Of a DNA stretch of 64,000 nt, positions 59,040 through 64,000 are shown piece after piece. The notes under the pieces were generated by a model, which was given only the letters and a program-made list of their open reading frames with translations, did no database searches and was not told the origin of the DNA. Each line of letters opens with the position of its first letter. Position 1 is the stretch's first letter. Source of the stretch: Lathyrus oleraceus (Eukaryota; Streptophyta; Magnoliopsida; Fabales; Fabaceae); the NCBI RefSeq assembly GCF_024323335.1, contig NC_066581.1, forward strand, positions 185,148,830-185,212,829. The letters run 5' to 3'. A program made the position numbers and the translations under genes.

Positions 59040-62000
59040 TGTCGCATTACGCGAAAAACCGGCGGGAGAACAAGAACAACAGAGCCGCCACCGTGCATTA
59101 TTTATCCCAAAAGAGGAAAAGGAAACGCTCGAAGTAAACCTGGAAAAAGACATGGTCTCGCGACCAAAGAGAATGGGATCGGGAGTCGGTTATACGAAGG
59201 GAAGGTATTAGCACCCCTACGCATCCGTCGTACTCGACGGGATCCACGCACAAAAGGAAGGATAAATGGTTGCTAAAAAACGCTGCTCAAACACACACAC
59301 ACTGGCTGAAAGAGACGCAAGAAAACAGACTGAAACTGACTCGGCAGGATATCGCATCCTGGGCCTACTTAGTCTATCAGGCATAGACATCAGAGTCGAA
59401 GTAGTTCGGACTGGGGAAACGACACATGCTCTCTAGGATATCGCATCCTATGCATACGTATCTCCTTGGACGAAGGAGAATCAGAGCATTCGTAGCTCGG
59501 CTAACACGCACACAAACAAACACAGGCAAAGGCAAACGTGGAGCCTGAATGCCAATCACTGGACTTACATCAGCATCCGAACTAACAAACACACACAGGA
59601 AACCAACTGCCAATCGCTGGACTTACGTCGGACTCCAACCAGAAAAGGAGAAACAAACTCACACAAACAAAACAAAAGGGCGCCCGGAGAGATCAGCTCA
59701 TCTCCTGCCTACGTACCTCATCTGGTATGAGGATCAGGGCGACGTAGTTCCCCTACGCAGGGAAAAGAGGACTAGCCTAACCAGATAACAGAGGGAGACA
59801 CAACTAGGGAGACTACGACTCGAGCCTAGATGTTATCATGCAAAATCATCCCTAAGTTAAGGTTACTAGCTAACTGGCACAGGGAGCCAGCCTATCTTAA
59901 TCATGACTTGCACAGGAAGCAAGCCACACACACACTTAACTCGCACAGGAAGCAAGCCAAGCAAAACCTAACTTGCACAGGAAGCAAGTCTAAACTAACC
60001 CTAACTTGCACAGGAAGCAAGTCAAACAAACACACAATCACAATTAGCACACACTATACACAAGCAAGGGGCTCAAACAAGGTTAGGTTTTAGTCGAGGG
60101 GTCATATCAACCTCAACAAACAAACCTCTGGAACTGGGTAAATGGTGCTCTTAACCTTGACATTGAGAGCCAAGGTGAAGTAGATGAAAGGAGATGAGGG
60201 GTGTGCCTCATTGCTCTTATCCCTGGTCAGGGAGAGCATTTGAATATTAGAAGGTGTGGGAGTTCAGAAAGTTGGAACTCTTTCCACAAGTTGGACTCTA
60301 TAGATCTTGGGCTTTTACTCACTATGCATCAACACAGGTAGTGTGAGCAAGGTGAGTGACACACAGACTAGCAGGGGATAGATTGCTTATCCCTTGGGTT
60401 CTGCCAATTGCCTCTTCACTTAGGAGGTCTTTGCATATGTACAAGGACAATTTTAAACAATCAAAAACATTGCCTCTTAAGGAGGACTTCAGTCAGTTGC
60501 CTGGCCAAGTAACAGGCCAGGTCTTCCAGACTACATGAAGGTTAGAAGTATACCTCAATGCAAATTGCTTATCAAGCAAAGCAAAGCAAAAGTTCACAAG
60601 GAACTGAGCAACTAAAAGTACCTGAAATAGTCAAACAGACATTAGTATACAACTTCAAAATTAAAGCAAAAGGAAACAGATATCAACCAGTCAACACAAA
60701 CAAGCTAAGTGTGCAATGCACAGAGCTCAAGGCATGTGAGCCAAGCAACCTACAAAACAAATGTATTAGTCATGATAAACAAACACACACAACCAATTTG
60801 TATTGGTCTCATTGGACAATTGTTGGTCAACCTGAAAACATGAACTCAAATGTGAGTAACAGAACCACTAGGACAAGCCTAGGGTCAAAAGAGAATGAGA
60901 AAGGCAAAATAGCAAGTGGCAAGTATCCAAAATCAAGTTCAAACAATCAAGAGACAAACCCAATTGGTTTCACATTCATATCAATCATCATCATCATTTC
61001 ATGAACAAAATAGGTCAAGGCATGGCATTTAGAAGCCCATAGAAGTCAACAGCAAGACTTGAATCAAAAGCAAACTCAAACATTTCCAAAAATCATCAAA
61101 TAAATCATGATCAAACATAACCCATAGCACGGTAAGCATGTCAAATTTCATCTCATTTGGACAAGTAGAAGATAGTCAATGAAAATCAGAAAGGCAAGGC
61201 AATTTTGAACATGCTCAAAGAAGTCAACCAACCATGCATCAACTTGAAGAAATCATAAATCAGGGATGGCATATGAGAAATGAATGGGACTAAAACCATG
61301 GCAAAGCTTAAGATGTCTAGTAATCACATGTAAAATTTCATGTCCATCTAATAAAGTATGAGGATTTCACAAATGAAATGGGAACAAGTGTCACAAAAAG
61401 TCAACATAAGACCAAACAGGGGACAAAAATCTCAATCAATTGGAAAATGCCATAAACAAATCCACAAAAAATCACATGTAAACTAGACATACTCAAGTGA
61501 ATTCATGCAAAAAATCAAAGCATTTTGAGGTCAAGAGGCATGGCTATGAAAATCATCAAGTTGCACATCAATGGTGTGACACAAATTGTCACACCCTACT
61601 TCAAAAAATCATAACTCAATGACCAGAGATGATAAATTCATGAACTCTATACCAAAATCACCATGGATGTGTCTAGTCTATGCACAAAAAATTTCAAGGC
61701 CAATGGATAAAGTGTCACTATTTCACAAATGATTTGGTAAAAGGTACAAAATATTGTCACATGTCACAAACCCTAATACCAATTAAAAACCAAACATCCA
61801 AAAATTCTGGAAAAAATATGATAAATAAGTAGAGGTCATGATAAATCAAATGCAAAAAATCCCATTAATTTTGGATTAAAAATGATGGACTTATGATTTT
61901 TCAAAGTTGTGTAACAAGAATGAAATAAATATTGCAATAAAATGAAATAAACATTTAAATAAAACGAGGCAATGGCAATTTTGTAATTGTTGGAGCTACT

Positions 62001-63816
62001 TATCAAAGCACCGCGTTTTGGCCAGGCAAGCGAAATAATTTGATTGGCTGATGGATGAAACAGTGTCCATGCAATGCACGTGAAGAAGAAGAAAAATCTG
62101 GGAATTTAGGGTTTGGCTGTAACAGTATCATGTGTTCATCTTCCAAATTCGACTCAAAAATAATTATGCCCAGAAATACAAATTGACCACACCATTCAAC
62201 TCATCAAACATCATACATTACAAATCCATCATTCATTTGTATTGAATCAAGCTAAATAACATGAATCATGCCAAAACAAATTTCAACATCAATCTTTAAA
62301 CTAGCATAACTTTCAGAATAGTTAACCATTTTTAATGATTCAAGTTCCAAAATGACCAGCACAACAAGCTCTAGCTAAAGCATAGCATAGTTTCAAGAAA
62401 TTGGAGATTCGAAAACTGACCAAGATTGATGTGCAGTTGAGCTATAATGGTTGTTTGGCTTCCAAAGATCAAAACAGATGCTCCTTAAGCTTCCAAATGA
62501 AGAATGGTTGAAGGATTTGGCTCAGCAAGGCTTGAGATGGCACGAATCTTGAACTGCCATTGATGATGTTCTTCAATGAAACAGTCGTGCTCTTTGGTTA
62601 CAGCTGGGAAAAGATGTTTGAAATGTGCTCAACAATGATGGTAGGTGATGTAGCAAGCAGGGCAAGGTCGTGTGCTTTGCAAGTTTTCAAGGAAAAGCTC
62701 AAAATGCCAAAATGTCAAATTGAGAGAGAATGAGAAAATTCTGTTTTGAGTGTGGCTGCTAGGGCTTCATTTGGCAGAAAAACAACAATATATACTTCTG
62801 TTTATGGTTTACTAAGTGTATGTTAATCACAATTTGGTTTTTTGATAAGTTTTGCTCATTGGTCAATTTGGCTTAAATGGTGAGGTGCAAGGGGCTGCAG
62901 CTCGAAAATGGGCTTGTAACATGTCACAAATATCATTTCTGAACTTATTTGAATGGCCAAAGTGATTAAAAATGGTTAATTCAAAAATTCACTTTTGCAC
63001 CACACTTGAAATAATTCAAAGCCATTCCAAAAATGCCATTTTGATCTATGATGTTTTGATGAATGATGGTTACATATTTGGAAAGAGGAGGTCAAATGTG
63101 ACTTGTTGCAAAAAACCCCACCCAATTTGGCCAAATGGTTTGAGAGATATGGCCTTTTGAAGTTCAAGAATTTTTGAAAATGAATTGATCATAACTTGCC
63201 AACCATACATGGGAATTGAGTGTTCTTGGACTTTTTGGAAATGGGAGAACAAGATCTTCAACTTTCATGTTGGGCAAAAATTCATTTGAAGCATGTATCA
63301 TGATGTAAGTTTAGGATCAAGAAGTTTCCATTTTTGGCAAGTTTCAGTTACAGGTCAAGTTTCTATTTTTGAAAATTTCTTGTCTGGCTTCAAATTCTTC
63401 CATGATGATGTTTGACATGATATATGAATCCTATTTGAACATGAATGAGCCCTCTCAAACCAAATCCCTCCATCAAAACCATAAAATCAGGCCCAGTTGA
63501 CCAAGGTTGACTTTTTAGGGTTTCTGGCAAACTGTGCATTGACTGGAGACTTGTAAACATCCAATCCTTGACCAAAACACTTCAAATGGATCCCCAAGTC
63601 ATGTGAACATGTTGGACCAACCCTAGGGCCTTGGCTCAATGAGAATTGTGCTTGCTTGCTTGATTGACTGATCTCCTGACCAGTTTGACCTAAATCTTCT
63701 GACTGGCTTGCACTTGAGGCAAAGGGACAATGCAATGCTATGCAGTGGACCATGTTATGTTATGACCTAATATGAGAATGTATGTACAATGATAGGTGCA
63801 AATTTGAGGTGCTACA
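59040..63816 (-). repeat. Element E 3' LTR (element sense)
   Basis: 4777 bp, 809 bp shorter than A's LTR mainly because it has one copy of the terminal 646-bp unit and lacks the following segment with ACTCGAGCCTA repeats. It keeps the 33-bp hairpin array (about 59874-60022), the GTGTGACA hairpin (61573-61595), the TATATA core (62789-62794) and TTGAC boxes (63497, 63507, 63568, 63664, 63685). It lacks the 15-bp palindrome of A. No gene. Confidence 0.93.
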
Positions 63817-64000
63817 GCTGCCCCTATTCAATCAGCTGGGAACCCGAACGGATGATAGCAACGGCTGTCAGACTTTCAGGGTAAACAGGGATTGAATACC
63901 AAGAACCGAAGAATTTGCACAATACAACACTGGGATTTGATATTTATTATTGGGTATTTTTTTTTTGGTTTTTTTTGTTTTCAAAGGATACGGCCACATC
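63817..64000 (-). other. Element E polypurine tract and start of 3' UTR
   Basis: 63817-63829 reads GAATAGGGGCAGC in element sense. The rest matches 8481-8663 of A up to the window end. No gene. Confidence 0.8.

Larger units (their letters stand above)
59040..64000 (-). mobile_element. Element E: A-family Ogre-like element (partial, right end off window)
   Basis: Starts with the same TGTCGCATTACGCG as element A and has the same LTR end (GGTGCTACA) and polypurine tract, so it is on the minus strand. Only the 3' LTR and 184 bp of internal 3' UTR are seen. It is clearly diverged from A by many substitutions and indels. Confidence 0.93.

Noticed and set aside
59010..59276. 88-codon ORF across the C/E junction
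   Set aside because: The first ten codons are C gag in the shifted frame; the rest is E's LTR. It is a junction artefact.
1..64000. Host genes, tRNA or rRNA genes, prokaryotic or phage systems
   Set aside because: Every stretch is assigned to one of five LTR retrotransposons; no cloverleaf, rRNA block or non-transposon protein was found.

Overview
The window is repetitive plant nuclear DNA made entirely of nested LTR retrotransposons. I see no host gene, tRNA or rRNA gene, CRISPR array or prokaryotic feature. The mix is a SIRE/Maximus-type Ty1/copia element plus very long Ogre-type (Tat lineage) Ty3/gypsy elements with LTRs of about 5 kb. This suggests a legume of the pea/vetch tribe (Fabeae); the species cannot be fixed from sequence alone.

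Layout. (1) Element C, an Ogre on the + strand, is the oldest layer. Its LTR and primer site lie left of the window. It is seen as 30584-30632 (leader), 56385-58290 (leader and ORF1) and 58555-59039 (start of gag). (2) Element D, a SIRE/Maximus copia on the + strand (1-30583), sits in C's leader. Its 5' LTR lacks about 105 bp off the window edge and its 3' LTR is 28817-30583. (3) Element A, an Ogre-like element on the - strand (2882-22523), sits in D's gag with a GACAT target duplication. (4) Element B, a 25.75-kb Ogre on the - strand (30633-56384), sits in C's leader with target duplication GATAC. (5) Element E, a relative of A on the - strand, starts at 59040 in C's gag and runs off the right edge.

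Age. By-eye LTR comparison shows about 6 mismatches in 5586 bp for A, about 13 in 5551 bp for B and about 33 in 1.65 kb for D. This agrees with the nesting order: D came before A, and A and B are very young. D carries several in-frame stops. B has nearly complete coding capacity (ORF1, gag, protease, an intron, RT, two RNase H domains, integrase) but with two nonsense codons and one frame change. A has lost ORF1, the capsid core, the protease and most of pol, yet keeps one intact 430-codon chimeric ORF, so it looks non-autonomous and was probably moved in trans.

The most interesting signals are in the non-coding parts. They include families of short hairpins with paired compensatory changes in B's 3' UTR and in the Ogre leader, many 3'-UTR motifs complementary to the elements' own primer-binding site, four TTGAC boxes spaced exactly 10 bp apart in B's U3, a 33-bp-periodic hairpin array in the A/E LTRs, and a possible promoter module in front of D's extra third ORF.
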